Source of the DNA: Antedon mediterranea | Taxonomy: Eukaryota; Echinodermata; Crinoidea; Comatulida; Antedonidae | Reading direction: 5' to 3' | Length of the DNA: 64,000 nt | NCBI RefSeq assembly: GCF_964355755.1 | Contig: NC_092678.1 | Span: forward strand, 22,856,365 to 22,920,364 | In this document: one piece after another, positions 1 to 10,538 of the stretch | How positions within the stretch are numbered: the first letter of the stretch is position 1 | Layout: each line of letters starts with the position of its first letter | Notes under the pieces: generated by a model | Database searches by the model: none | Told to the model about the DNA's origin: nothing | Seen by the model: the letters and a program-made list of their open reading frames with translations, nothing else | Position numbers and translations under genes: made by a program

Positions 1-36
1 ATAGTCGTATTAAAAAATCTGTTAACAAAGACTAGT

Positions 37-380
37 TTCCAAAATGGTTGCTGTACACTGAACGGTAACACCTCAGGGTTGATTTTCAAGCCTCAGTTTC
101 TCTACTTATTATTCTGTGCTACAACGTCGATATTTAATGGTCTTCTCCTGGTTTTGTCAAAAATTCCAAAGTCCCTTTGAATTATTTAACCTGTGTATGC
201 CCTATATTAACGCACTTGTCGAGCTAAATAATGTGTGTAAGAGAAGTCTATCGACAACAAGTACGTTGTTGGATTGGAAAAGCATGAAACGCATATAGAG
301 TATTATATATATATTATTCAGTAATTATTCTATGTCACTGAAGCGTATTTAAACGGGTCCACTTCAACGAACGTTTTGTA
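37..380. repeat. Segmental duplication partner of 31637-32010
   Basis: Shares long collinear stretches with 31637-32010 (TTCCAAAATGGTTGCTGTAC; TATTATTCAGTAATTATTCT). Since 31637-32010 lies just upstream of gene B's DED exon, another family member may begin to the left of this window. From 381 to 720 I see nothing interpretable. Confidence 0.6.
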
Positions 381-1316
381 ACCACTAACAAGCATGAATA
401 GATGTTGTTGTGAATATTAACTATACATTGTGTTTGATAACAACAATTAAATAGAACGTGTATTGATAATGATGAAGGGGATGAAGCTTGAAGAAAGGGT
501 TATGTGAAATAAGCACATTTAAAAGGAGATTTCAAACGTCAATTTAGATACCCATCTTTATCTTTCTTATTAAAAAAAATAGACATAGAATCAATCATGA
601 CATGTTATCACTTGATTAAAAAAAAGAAAATAAAGGGAATACATTAAACATTCTTTGGCGTTCCATAGATACACTTTTGTGATACTTGTAGATAAAAGAA
701 GGTAAAATGGGGTTTAAATTACAGTGGCTGATTTATACTATAGTCTTGAATTTTGATTGCACCTTAATCGAATTTCGATCACGTCGACAAAAATTGCAAC
801 TAATCAACCACTAAATTGTCAAATATTTAAAACTATATCAGACAGGATAAATCGTAACAAAGCTTAAATTTTCACCTATTACAGTACAATATTAATCTAA
901 ATTATCCACTGCAGTATGATAATGCAAACTGTCTAGCGCCCCCTATATTGTCCTAATTTATGCCACTAGATGGTACGCTCGCTAGGTTGTGCCCACATGG
1001 TTCTGGAATACATAATAATTTCAGTGTTAAAGAACAGGCGATTTCAAATGTACGTACCGCAGGACAATAATACATGTCGTTTACAGGAACAAATAAATAA
1101 TAGACACTGTGATTTATGTACTCAACTAAAATTAGCACCCTGGGAATTACTTCCGAAAGAGAAACTTGTCACAAAATGAGACAAATTGTTTAAGTCAAAT
1201 TTAAACAAACTTAATTTGTGTTTTGTATGTAACATTAGGGTTGAGGGATGGGGAAGAGGATGGGTGCAAAGAAGAACAATTTTTAAATATATTCTTTATC
1301 CATTTAGTAACGAAAT

Positions 1317-1756
1317 AACGTATTCTTTAACGGTATGGTTCGGTAGCGCTACCGAAAATGAAAAGCGTGACCTAAATAGAAAAGTCAAGACCGCATCGCG
1401 TATAATTGGATCTGCACAACTGCCTTTGGAGAACATATTTTCGGATCGTCTTCTGAAAAAGGCAGTGGCTATCAAAGATGATCAATTTCATCCGGCCTCT
1501 AGTATGTTCCAGTTGATGCGCAGCGGTCGGCGATTTCGTTCTATTAAGGCCAATAAGGCACGATTTACAAATAGTTTCTTTCCAGGATCTATTAGAGCCT
1601 TAAATATGATGTAGACACTTTTTTTTGTAATGTTTTTGTTTTTGAGTTCGTGTTGTGTCCGTTGGATATTGTGCTCCGCCAACAGAGCAAACAGAATTTC
1701 TATGTTTTTCCTAAAACAAATGATAATAAATGATACTTGAAACTTGAAACTTGAAA
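1317..1756 (+). mobile_element. 5'-truncated LINE 3' end
   Basis: Reading frame 1321-1614 encodes YSLTVWFGSATENEKRDLNR through SGRRFRSIKANKARFTNSFF, the conserved C-terminal tail found downstream of reverse transcriptase in several non-LTR retrotransposons. A 3' UTR follows, ending in a TTGAAAC repeat (about 1737-1755). It is inserted into composite repeat copy 1 at CGAAAT|ATTAATTG; the uninterrupted site is at 5186-5200. Strongly 5' truncated. Confidence 0.75.
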
Positions 1757-2073
1757 ATATTAATTGTTTTCATGTTTTACAAATAATATACCACTATACA
1801 CAGTAAAACATTGCGATTTAATACTTTGTTGAAACTATCACCGTCGATTGAAATAGTAGGCCTATAGTACATGTAACGATACATCACTACGACGTGTATA
1901 ATATGTTGTTCTGCGTTTAGGGCATGTGATGTACCGTAGGCCCATCCTCTACTGGTTTTACAACGCTACTCATGCCAGTGAGGGAAGGGTGATGATGTGG
2001 GTGGTTTAACTGCAATAATAAAGATGTGTACATAATATACGGCGAGTGAAAGCGCTAGCTCATTATCTGTTTA

Positions 2074-2459
2074 AACAAGAATATTTCTTACAAAAAACGC
2101 TGCTCGCTTATTGTTATTGCTAAGGTCAAGTCTGGGGGTCACTTCATCACGCCTAGATACTTCAAGTATCCTATTACAAACAAAAACTTCAATGGACTGT
2201 TTTGATAACAATTCAATGATTATCTGACAGCGAATTATAGTAATATCATGGGACTCATAAATACCAGAAATGCTTTGGGATTTGTCGTTAGACTCTTTTC
2301 CCAGCCGTTTTTTGATTCAACAGGTGGTACCTATAAATTATAGTGGAGTTTTCCATTTTAACAAAAATGTCAAAGTGTAGTACTATAAAGCTGCTTGATT
2401 TCATCTAATGAATGAGTCATCTCGTGTGACGTAGCGGGCTAGAGCAGCAGCGTGAAAAA
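2074..2459 (+). mobile_element. MITE-like element R3, copy 1
   Basis: About 385 bp shared with inverted copies at 21633-22018 and 11182-11810. Ends carry weak inverted repeats, AACGCTGCTCGC at one end against CACGCTGCTGCTC at the other. Inserted in composite repeat copy 1; copy 2 (around 5670-5705) lacks it. No coding capacity. Confidence 0.6.
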
Positions 2460-3305
2460 TGTATATCCAACCTCTGCAGCACAGATTGAAATGGTTGGGT
2501 TGGTTGGAAAAAAAAATGGATCGAATTTCTGTTATGAGTATACAGTACTTGCCTTTACGACGCCTGAGGGAATAGACACTTGTGGAACAGAGATTGGAAT
2601 GTTCCATTCATCGCAAATCAATACATTTGTATAAACGTATATTAAATCTATCAAACTAGTATTTTTTTTTTTTTAAATCGGCCTGTCTTCAACATTATGA
2701 TGCTGTACTCGAGCTGTTCAACCAGTTTTCAGCCATTAAAAACAATTATCGTAGGAGGAGATAGGAAAATGCGAAGCATCCTCGTATAATTGTCTGCGGG
2801 TATTTTTCAAGACGGACATCCATTAGACAGTGTATACCACGATCGAAAAATTTGGGGCAAATCGTTGAACCTAAATTCGTTTTAATCGTCAATAACTAAT
2901 TATCGAACTCAATTTAATTAGTAAACAGGGTTACATCTGGTGGTTAAAATCAGTACCGAAAGTACGAACCAACTTTATATACCATCGAGTAAACATTCTA
3001 GAAATAACGCGCGATTTACCAAATTTTGCCCTTACGTAAATTTATATATAGATAATGAATCTCATTAATTATTCATGATTTCTGCTCCCGATAGGAGAAA
3101 ATATAATGCGTAGTGCCACTATTTCCAGAACCGCATAAATCACATAGGTCTACCAGCCTATGCCTAGTTCGAAATATTATGGTGTATTATTATTATTATA
3201 TTACTACTCTAGACTCTAGCATCTATTTTTTGTATTATTAATATTACCTACTTATTATACTATCAGTCTAAAATAACATTTTCAAAGTTCAATGAAAATG
3301 CTTAC

Positions 3306-3445
3306 GGGTTATGGCGTTTGTTTTCTTCGGTAATAAGTAGACAGTCCACCATATTCGTATTTTGTCGTTTTGTGACGTATCTATATCCACAGTTTCATAG
3401 ATCGATAAATAAAAACAATGTAATGCATGATAAAAACAGTATGAA
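3306..3445 (-). promoter_or_regulatory. Orphan leader/promoter block
   Basis: Homologous to 35399-35565, with donor GTAAGC at 3305 and the intron word ATCAGTCTAAAATA as in gene A. No DED exon follows on the minus strand within the window; the downstream side is filled by composite and LINE repeats (960-3060). Short stretches 721-850 and 4106-4190 match 35070-35210 and 35258-35330, so a whole gene upstream region was duplicated here and then broken up. Confidence 0.45.
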
Positions 3446-3721
3446 CAAAGAGTCATAACATAATGTAGTTTAATATTTATGTTAACGTAGGCCTACAAAC
3501 ATTATGATAATAATTATTTTAATTTAATATGCCGATTTTGTCAGGAAATGTGCAGATTTAGTGATATTTTATTCCATTCTTATTGGTTTAAACTTGTTTC
3601 TTCCATTTTCCAATAAACCATGGCGCTAGGCATATCCATTGTATTTAGTAACACAACGAGACCCTTCACAATTATTGTATTTGCTCTGCATTGAGTAGGC
3701 CTATTGATATTGCAGATTAAA

Positions 3722-4040
3722 TAACGTTAGGTGAACTAAATAAATTGAATGGACTGTTATGGTACAGTAGGTCCATTCGTCGTTTTTATCAATTCAACTA
3801 CAACTATATATAATAGTATTGCGTGCTCACTTTAAAATAAATACCATCACCTTAATCAAGGCTTTTGTGTTGTCTGTGGTGGTACATTCCAGGTCCATTA
3901 TATCTAACTTTAGGAAACTTATAATCCTAACAAAAGTTGTCCTAGTTTTTAAACATGCCAAATGTAATTTACAGGTTGACCTATCGATTTTAAAACCAAT
4001 ACAAAAACGTAACGAACCATAAATACAATGCATATTTTAT
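3722..4040. repeat. Dispersed repeat R4, copy 1
   Basis: Starts AACGTTAGGTGAACTAAATA and runs to TAACGAACCATAAATA. Related copies lie at 6960-7170 plus 7820-7925 (split) and partly at 45920-46186. No ORF of note. The flanking 3446-3721 and 4041-4105 hold nothing I recognise. Confidence 0.55.
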
Positions 4041-4369
4041 TTAATCAAACGCAAACAATTAAAGTAATCAAATATTTTTTTTAATTATCCAGTTAATATA
4101 ATAATAGGCCTACTATATACCAGCACCTTTTTCAATACTGTGTAAAGTGTATTTATTTATTATAACTATGCGTAGTCCGAAAACAGCGTCATAGTAACGT
4201 AGTTCTGAATGTGTGTACTTTTGTGGACATTTTCAATAAACCAATTCAAACAACCTTGGCGTGTTTGAAGTTAGACTATTATTTTTCGACAAAAGGCAGT
4301 TAAATAAAGATTTTAACAATTTTTTTTGTAAATATAAACCTCTAAAAGTCTCTGAGAAATGTGGAATGC

Positions 4370-4740
4370 GGAAATAACAGTGTTATTTCTACTAGTTATA
4401 TGTTTAGCGTGTTTAAAACCCAAACGTGTTTATAGCTACATGTTGTTTTCCTCCACTCCTTTAACAGTCAACATGTCACTATTATATTCAGTCAACATGT
4501 TTAGGTACGTGTTTAGCGTTGCGTGCATATGTTTTTAAAAAACAGCTCCACACATGAGCTCCACACATGGCAAATTAAACACGTTTAAAACCTAAACTTG
4601 TCTTCATATTGCTCTACATGTTTAACAATCAATACGTCACTGATGTGTTGAGTTGGATACAGACTACATGTTTAGAATGTATTTAGAACCTAAACATGTT
4701 CATATCTAAACATGTTTTAAGATCTAAACATTCAAAATTT
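4370..4740. repeat. Cluster of ACATGTTTA / AAACATGTT words
   Basis: The words ACATGTTTA, AAACATGTT and CGTGTTTA recur many times on both strands within about 370 bp. Probably a degenerate tandem or foldback repeat; no coding or RNA feature seen. Confidence 0.35.
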
Positions 4741-4844
4741 GTTGCGTTTCACGGAGCGGAAGCGTGCGCCATTATTAAACGAATGCAAATTTTTATATTA
4801 TTATATATTGAATTAAATTAATAATGAGTTAAATTATTGGCTTC

Positions 4845-6265
4845 GCTCGCGTACCATCTAGGTCGTGCCCACAGATGGCTCTCGAATACATAATAATTTC
4901 AGCGTTAAAAAACTGGCGGTTTTAAATGTACGTACCGCAGGACAATAATACATGTCGTTTACAGGAACGAATAAATAGACACTGTGATTTCTGTACTGAA
5001 CTAAAATTAGCACCCTGGGAATTACTTCCGAAAGAGAAACTTGTCACAAAATGAGACCAATTTTTTAAGTCAAATTTAAACAAACTTAATTTGTGTTTTG
5101 TATGTAACATTAGGGTTGAGGGATGGGAAAGAGGATGGGTGCAAAGAGGAATAATTTTTTAATATATTCTTTATCCATGTAGTAACGAAATATTAATTGT
5201 TTTCATGTTTTACAAATAATATACCACTAAACACAGTAAAACATTGCGATGTAATACTTTGTTGAAACTATCACCGTCCTATTCGATTGAAATAGTATAG
5301 TACATATAACGATACATCACTACGACGTGTATATGTTTGTATAATGTAAAACAATTTGTGAAAACCACCCCTATTCGGGGCAAATCATAAATTCGATTTA
5401 ATCGTCAATAAATATTAAATTATCTAACTCAACTTAATGGTTTTCAATTGTTTCTTAGAGCCAATTCATACTTAAGTTGGTTCCTAACCCTACCCACCAA
5501 AGTTGTTCTGCGTTTTGGGCATGTGATGCACCGTAGGCCTATCCTCTACTGGCTTTACAACGACTCATGCCAGTGAGGGAAGGGTGATGATGTCACGTGG
5601 GTGGTTTAACTACAATAATAAAGATTTGTACATAATATACGGCGACTGAAAACTCTAGCTCATTATCCGTTTAAAAAAATCTATTAAATTAATAATGAGC
5701 ACAGATTGAAAAAAAAATGGATCGAATTTCTGTTATGAGTATACAGTACTTGCCTTTACGACGCCTGAGGGAATAGACACTTGTGGAACAGAGATTGGAA
5801 TGTTCCATTCATTTCAAATCAATACATTTGTATAAACGTATATTAAATCTATCAAAATAGTATTTTTTAAAGAAAATCGACCTGTCTTCAACATTATGAT
5901 GCTGTACTCGAGCTGTTCAACCGGTTTTCAGCCATTAAAAACAATTATCGTAGGAGGAGATAGGAAAATGCGAAGCATCCTCGTATTATTGTCTGCGGGT
6001 ATTTTTCAAGATGGACATACATTAGACAGTGTATACCACGATCGGAAAACACCCCTATTTGGGGCAAATCGTTGAACCTAAATTCGTTTTAATCGTCAAT
6101 AACTAATTATCGAACTCGATTTAATTATTAAACAGGGTTACATCAGGTGGTTAAAATCAGTACCGAAAGTACGAACCAACTTTACATACCATCGAGTAAA
6201 CATTCTAGAAATTACGCGCGATTTACCGAATTTTGCCCTTACGTAAATTTATATATAGATAATAA
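4845..6265 (+). repeat. Composite repeat R1-R2, copy 2 (reference empty site)
   Basis: The cleanest copy: it lacks the LINE and R3 insertions of copy 1 and most of the GGCCTA micro-insertions of other copies. Contains the typical AACACCCCTATTTGGGGCAA and CATACCATCGAGTAAACATT. Upstream word ACGGAGCGGAAGCGTGCGCC (about 4752) recurs at 6451. Confidence 0.65.
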
Positions 6266-6467
6266 TGAAAATTAAACCGTAGACCTGCTTTTGTCATTTG
6301 ATGTTTTCATATGAATTTTAGTCGCGTGCAACGTGACTCTACAGCTCACTATGTCGGTCGGTCGGTTGGTCGGTCGGTAAACACTAACTTGAGCACGTGA
6401 CTGCAGCCATGTATATGGACTTTTGCTACATTAAAAACTTGTTGAATTTCACGGAGCGGAAGCGTGC

Positions 6468-6538
6468 GCCATTATTAAACGAATGTTAATTTTTATATTA
6501 TTAAATAATATAAAAATTAACATTCGTTTAATAATGGC
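6468..6538. repeat. Perfect 71-bp palindrome
   Basis: Two 35-bp arms that are exact reverse complements around a single A; the left arm begins GCCATTATTAAACGAATG. No mismatches. Likely a recent inverted duplication or the core of a foldback element. Confidence 0.85.
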
Positions 6539-6739
6539 ACACTAATATATACGGTATTGAATTAAATTAATAATTAGTTAAATTAGTAATATAATGATGA
6601 AAATTAAACCGTATGTCTGCTTTTGTCATATGATGTTTTCATATGATTTTTTTTATATGATTTTCCATTGTTTAAGAAAACAACGGCAAGTGCAATATTT
6701 ATAACAGTTTAGTTATCGTTGCAATTGCTAATGCATCAA

Positions 6740-7170
6740 AATGAAAGTCACAAACGGCTGGTGGATTTCAGCAATATCAACATTGCAATTTAAACAGCAA
6801 ATTTCACATTTTATATAGGCCTACACGTTGTTATTGTCCTATGGCTTAAACTTTACTTGTTGATTTTCCGATTTTTAATGAACCATGACTTATTCATTCT
6901 TTGTGTTTAGTAACAAAGACGAATATTTCCTTTACAACTAAATCATGATATCGTAGAGTTAATAACGTTAGGTGAACTAAATAAATTGAAAGGACTGTTA
7001 TGGTACAGTACGTCCATTCGTCTTTTATCAATTCAACTACAACTATATCATAGTATTGCGTGCTCACTTTACAATAAACAACATCACCTTAATCAATCCT
7101 TTTGTGCTTTGTGTGGTGGTATATTCCAGGTCCATTATATCTAACTATAGGAAACTTATAATCCCAACAA
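6740..7170. repeat. Dispersed repeat shared with 45920-46186 (R4 family)
   Basis: Shares GGCTGGTGGATTTCAGCAAT, TTGTTATTGTCCTATGGCTT and ATCATGATATCGTAGAGTTA with 45920-46186, then continues into the R4 sequence of 3722-3940. The next stretch, 7171-7800, is AT-rich with a short GGTGG run near 7189 and nothing else I can name. Confidence 0.55.
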
Positions 7171-7984
7171 AAGCGAATATTATTTTCGTGGTGGTGGTGG
7201 TTTCATCATAATTATATATTAGAGTGGGCCTACAGTAATTCAAATAATATTGATGTTAACTGTGATATCTATATTTTTGCCTACAAAAATTATTTATAAG
7301 CACATTTATCATATTTTTTTCCACGGACCATTTGTAAAACATTTTATAATGTAAATGCTATCAAAGTAAAATATGTTTATAAATAAATAAATATTGTTAT
7401 AATAATTCAATTAACCATGGCCTTTAAGTGTATTAGCCGATTTTGTTAGGAAATGTGCACAAATCTAGTTGGATTAACAGTCTTATAAATTAAGATTTCA
7501 TTTACCCACAGCATGTCTGTTATTATAAACTAATCATGATTTATTACTATCTTCTATCAGGAAAGTTTGATTTATAATCATTTCAGTTGTTTAATTACAC
7601 GATATAGATATTATCTCTATGATTACACCAGTAAAGAAACTAAGTTGGAAACTGAATTTCAAATGTATTATTCAAATTATAGTTTTCAATGTTAATAGGC
7701 CTATGACGTAATTAAGACGTTATACCAAGATGAATGTCTGTTTATTATAATTATTGTTTTCGTTGACATTTTGCAAAAGTACCTCTAAAATGTAGAATTT
7801 GCAATGTCTATTAGAATAGTAGTCCTAGTTTTAAAACACGCCAAATTTAATTTCCAGGTTGACCTATCGATTTTAAAACCAATACAAAACGTAACGAAGC
7901 ATAAATATAATGCATACGGTATGTTATTTAATCAAGGCCATTGGGATGCAAAACGAATTATATACTGTAGGAATAAGGTTGTTA

Positions 7985-8130
7985 TTTAATATTAGTACAC
8001 CTTTTATATTATTATACATTTATTCAATACCTTTGTGGTTTTCTGCCGTGGTGCAGATGCATTCCAGGTCCGACATTATATATTATAACAAAGGCGAATT
8101 TATTTCTCACGCTAAAAATACCGTTTTTTA
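7985..8130. repeat. Dispersed repeat R5, copy 1
   Basis: Near-identical to 16672-16815 (TTTAATATTAGTACACCTTT; TTTGTGGTTTTCTGCCGTGG). The ORFs that overlap both copies look like a shared non-coding repeat rather than a gene. 8211-8493 is gene A 3' flank. Confidence 0.55.
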
Positions 8131-8493
8131 CCGATACAAAATATTATTTCGGATATGTAAAGTTAAAGAAAATAATTGTGTATTAACAACAAGTGATACA
8201 TTATGTGCATAGTGTGTTTAGCAGTCATCTGATAATCGTTTAAAATAAAAAAAATAATAAGTTATTGTAAAAGAAAATACATTGTACTATTATAATTCAT
8301 GCTGCTCAACTAATACTATGTATAACTTCAAATGTTTTATTAATAATTTAAAATATAAAAAAAAGTTAGCTTGGTAGAAATATAAACAATATTTTTTTTT
8401 TATGAGATAAAATAATGTTGCAAACAACAAACTATACTAGATAACATTTACACAAAAAAAACCAACAACAAACAAAGCGAAACATTCACATTT

Positions 8494-10538
8494 TTAGAAA
8501 ATAATATGTGACCTAAGGAAGTCCCATTCATATGAACGATTTTGAGATGAGATACGAATTTTCTTCAATTTAACCAAAGTACTACTACATTCCCATATCA
8601 CTGACAGAATACGTTGATTATTTAATTTTTCCGAATCACTAGACAAACGTATATAGAGAACTTCCAAATCAGGAAAGGTTTGAAATAATTTGCACATTTG
8701 TAATCCAGTCAAATGTTCGTGATCTTCAATATAGTAGAAAGAACGTATTTCCTCAACTAAATGATATGTCTTCCATTCATTTGAGAGAATTGTAAGAGCT
8801 CTATCGCCCCATTTTTTAAATAGTTTTATTAAATATCTGTCATGCACTGGTGGCATAATTTCATATTCCGCTTTGTATAGTTGTAATATGATTGACATGT
8901 GTGCTACAATCTTGCATACATTTTCAGATGAATGTTCATTTGATGTATTTATAATTGACTCTACATTATGTAATACTATATTCTGGTATTTTGTAAGTTC
9001 ATCTAAAAACAATTTTAGAAGTTGTATTAAGTGCAAACGGTCATTTCTAAGAAATGTTTTAAAGGAATTACTTAAATAATCAAAATCCTTTTCCAATTCT
9101 TTTTGAGTTATTAGTTCGTCCAATGATTTCAACACTGTTTGTTTGTATTCTTGATTCACATATTTAAAATATTTTGAAAATGAGTAATAATTTGAAGGTC
9201 TATTCGCCAGCCAGTGTTTCATTAGTTTGTCTGCATTAGGACCTAGAAAACTAATAGTGAAAGCTCTTGTCATGTGTAAATAAGTGTTCGTCCTTATTTT
9301 CTCACATTCCTCAGAATCTAAAGTCTCTATTTTGTTGGACAAGTAATACCCGGCCAATGCCTCTGACAATAGCCTATGTGGAAATCGGTAAATATCCTCA
9401 AAATGATCATTAAAAGTAGGAGGGTCTTCGTAAACAAACCCTAATTTTAGCGATAATTCTAAAGTTTCATGTTTTACTGTTCCTCTTAATTCTCTTTCCG
9501 TAAAATGAAGTACATTTTTCTGTAAACCAATGTAACTAATGTTTCCTAGTATTAAAATTGCATTTTCATAGTCAGGTGGAATTTCATCAAATGCTGATAT
9601 CGGGTTTGTAGTATATTTATCACTTCTGTTAATAGACTGATTTATTACAGAACGAAAAATTTCTTTTAAATATTGTTTAAAATCTGTGGGAATTACTGGC
9701 TTGTGTTGCCATGAAGTACACATTTTAAGTAACAAAAATGGCGATGAAAACAATTCAAATATGTTTTTGTGATCACCACCCCAAACTCGTTTATCATGAG
9801 AATCAAGTTTAAATGCTTTGATCAATGACTGACCCAGATCAGGTTTTTCAATAAATTTGAAATACCTGGTAATATAATGCTTTATATTTTCTGCAGCGAA
9901 TCCTTCTACTGTTACATGTACGTCATAATATCTATGTAATTGTACAGTAAAACCTGGTCGTGAAGTCAGAATAACTGTGCTGTGTTCCAGTTCTTCTCCT
10001 TTTAATATCATTGGAATGTCAACCCCAGATTTTAACTCATCGAATCCATCTACTAGAACAACTAATTCTCTGTCGTATTTCTGAATAAAATGGTTTATTG
10101 TTGTTCTGTTAGGGGAGCCTTTGTTGTTGAAAAAACTCTTTCTAAAATTATCAACAATTAAATCGGTTATGGATTGACCTTCCTTGATATCCCTGGCGTT
10201 TATAAGAAATAATATTTTATCAGCAAACGTAGGATCAGAATTGGTTGCCCAATTGTAAGATATGTATTGAAGCAAACATGTCTTACCACTTCCCCCATTT
10301 CCTGTCATCAATACTTTACATGGTTTTATAGAATTTATAATACTCAATAATTCTTTTAATGATATGTGGTGTTTTTTTTTCCCTCTTCTTACAGTATACG
10401 TAGTGAATAGTACTGGATCGGTAAACATCTTAGAAATATCATACCTACCAACATATTTGTTCCATGTTGGTGGTCTTATATTTGGAGGTCTAAATATTTT
10501 TTTCTGCTGTGCTTTTAAAAATGTTCGAATAATTTCAT
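8494..10538 (-). CDS. Gene A last exon: NACHT NTPase and winged-helix region
   Basis: The acceptor is TTTCAG just before 10538; the exon starts in phase 1 and runs open to a stop at 8494 (680 residues). It opens with a charged stretch (EIIRTFLKAQQKK) and a conserved RPPTWN motif. Then come Walker A GNGGSGKT, Walker B ELVVLVDGFDEL, a sensor-like TSRPG, and HRLLSEALAGYY, which resembles the end of the NACHT winged-helix segment in NLRs. This set identifies a STAND-class NTPase rather than a kinase or an AAA protein. There are no clear leucine-rich repeats: the exon stops where gene C continues into an LRR-like region, so A is C-terminally shorter. A minus-strand AATAAA lies at 8336-8341, about 150 bases past the stop. 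Confidence 0.88.

Larger units (their letters stand above)
960..3060 (+). repeat. Composite repeat R1-R2, copy 1 (with nested LINE and MITE)
   Basis: Collinear with copies at 4845-6265, 28086-29378 and 32583-33612. The family starts near CGCTCGCGTACCATCTAGGT (diverged here) and ends near TATATATAGATAAT. This copy is interrupted by a LINE 3' end (1317-1756) and by MITE R3 (2074-2459); both empty sites are visible in copy 2. No coding capacity and no terminal repeats were found, so its class is unknown. Confidence 0.7.

Noticed and set aside
1186-1614. A 142-codon frame as a host gene
   Set aside because: Its 3' two thirds are the C-terminal tail of a LINE and its 5' part is composite repeat sequence present elsewhere without the frame.
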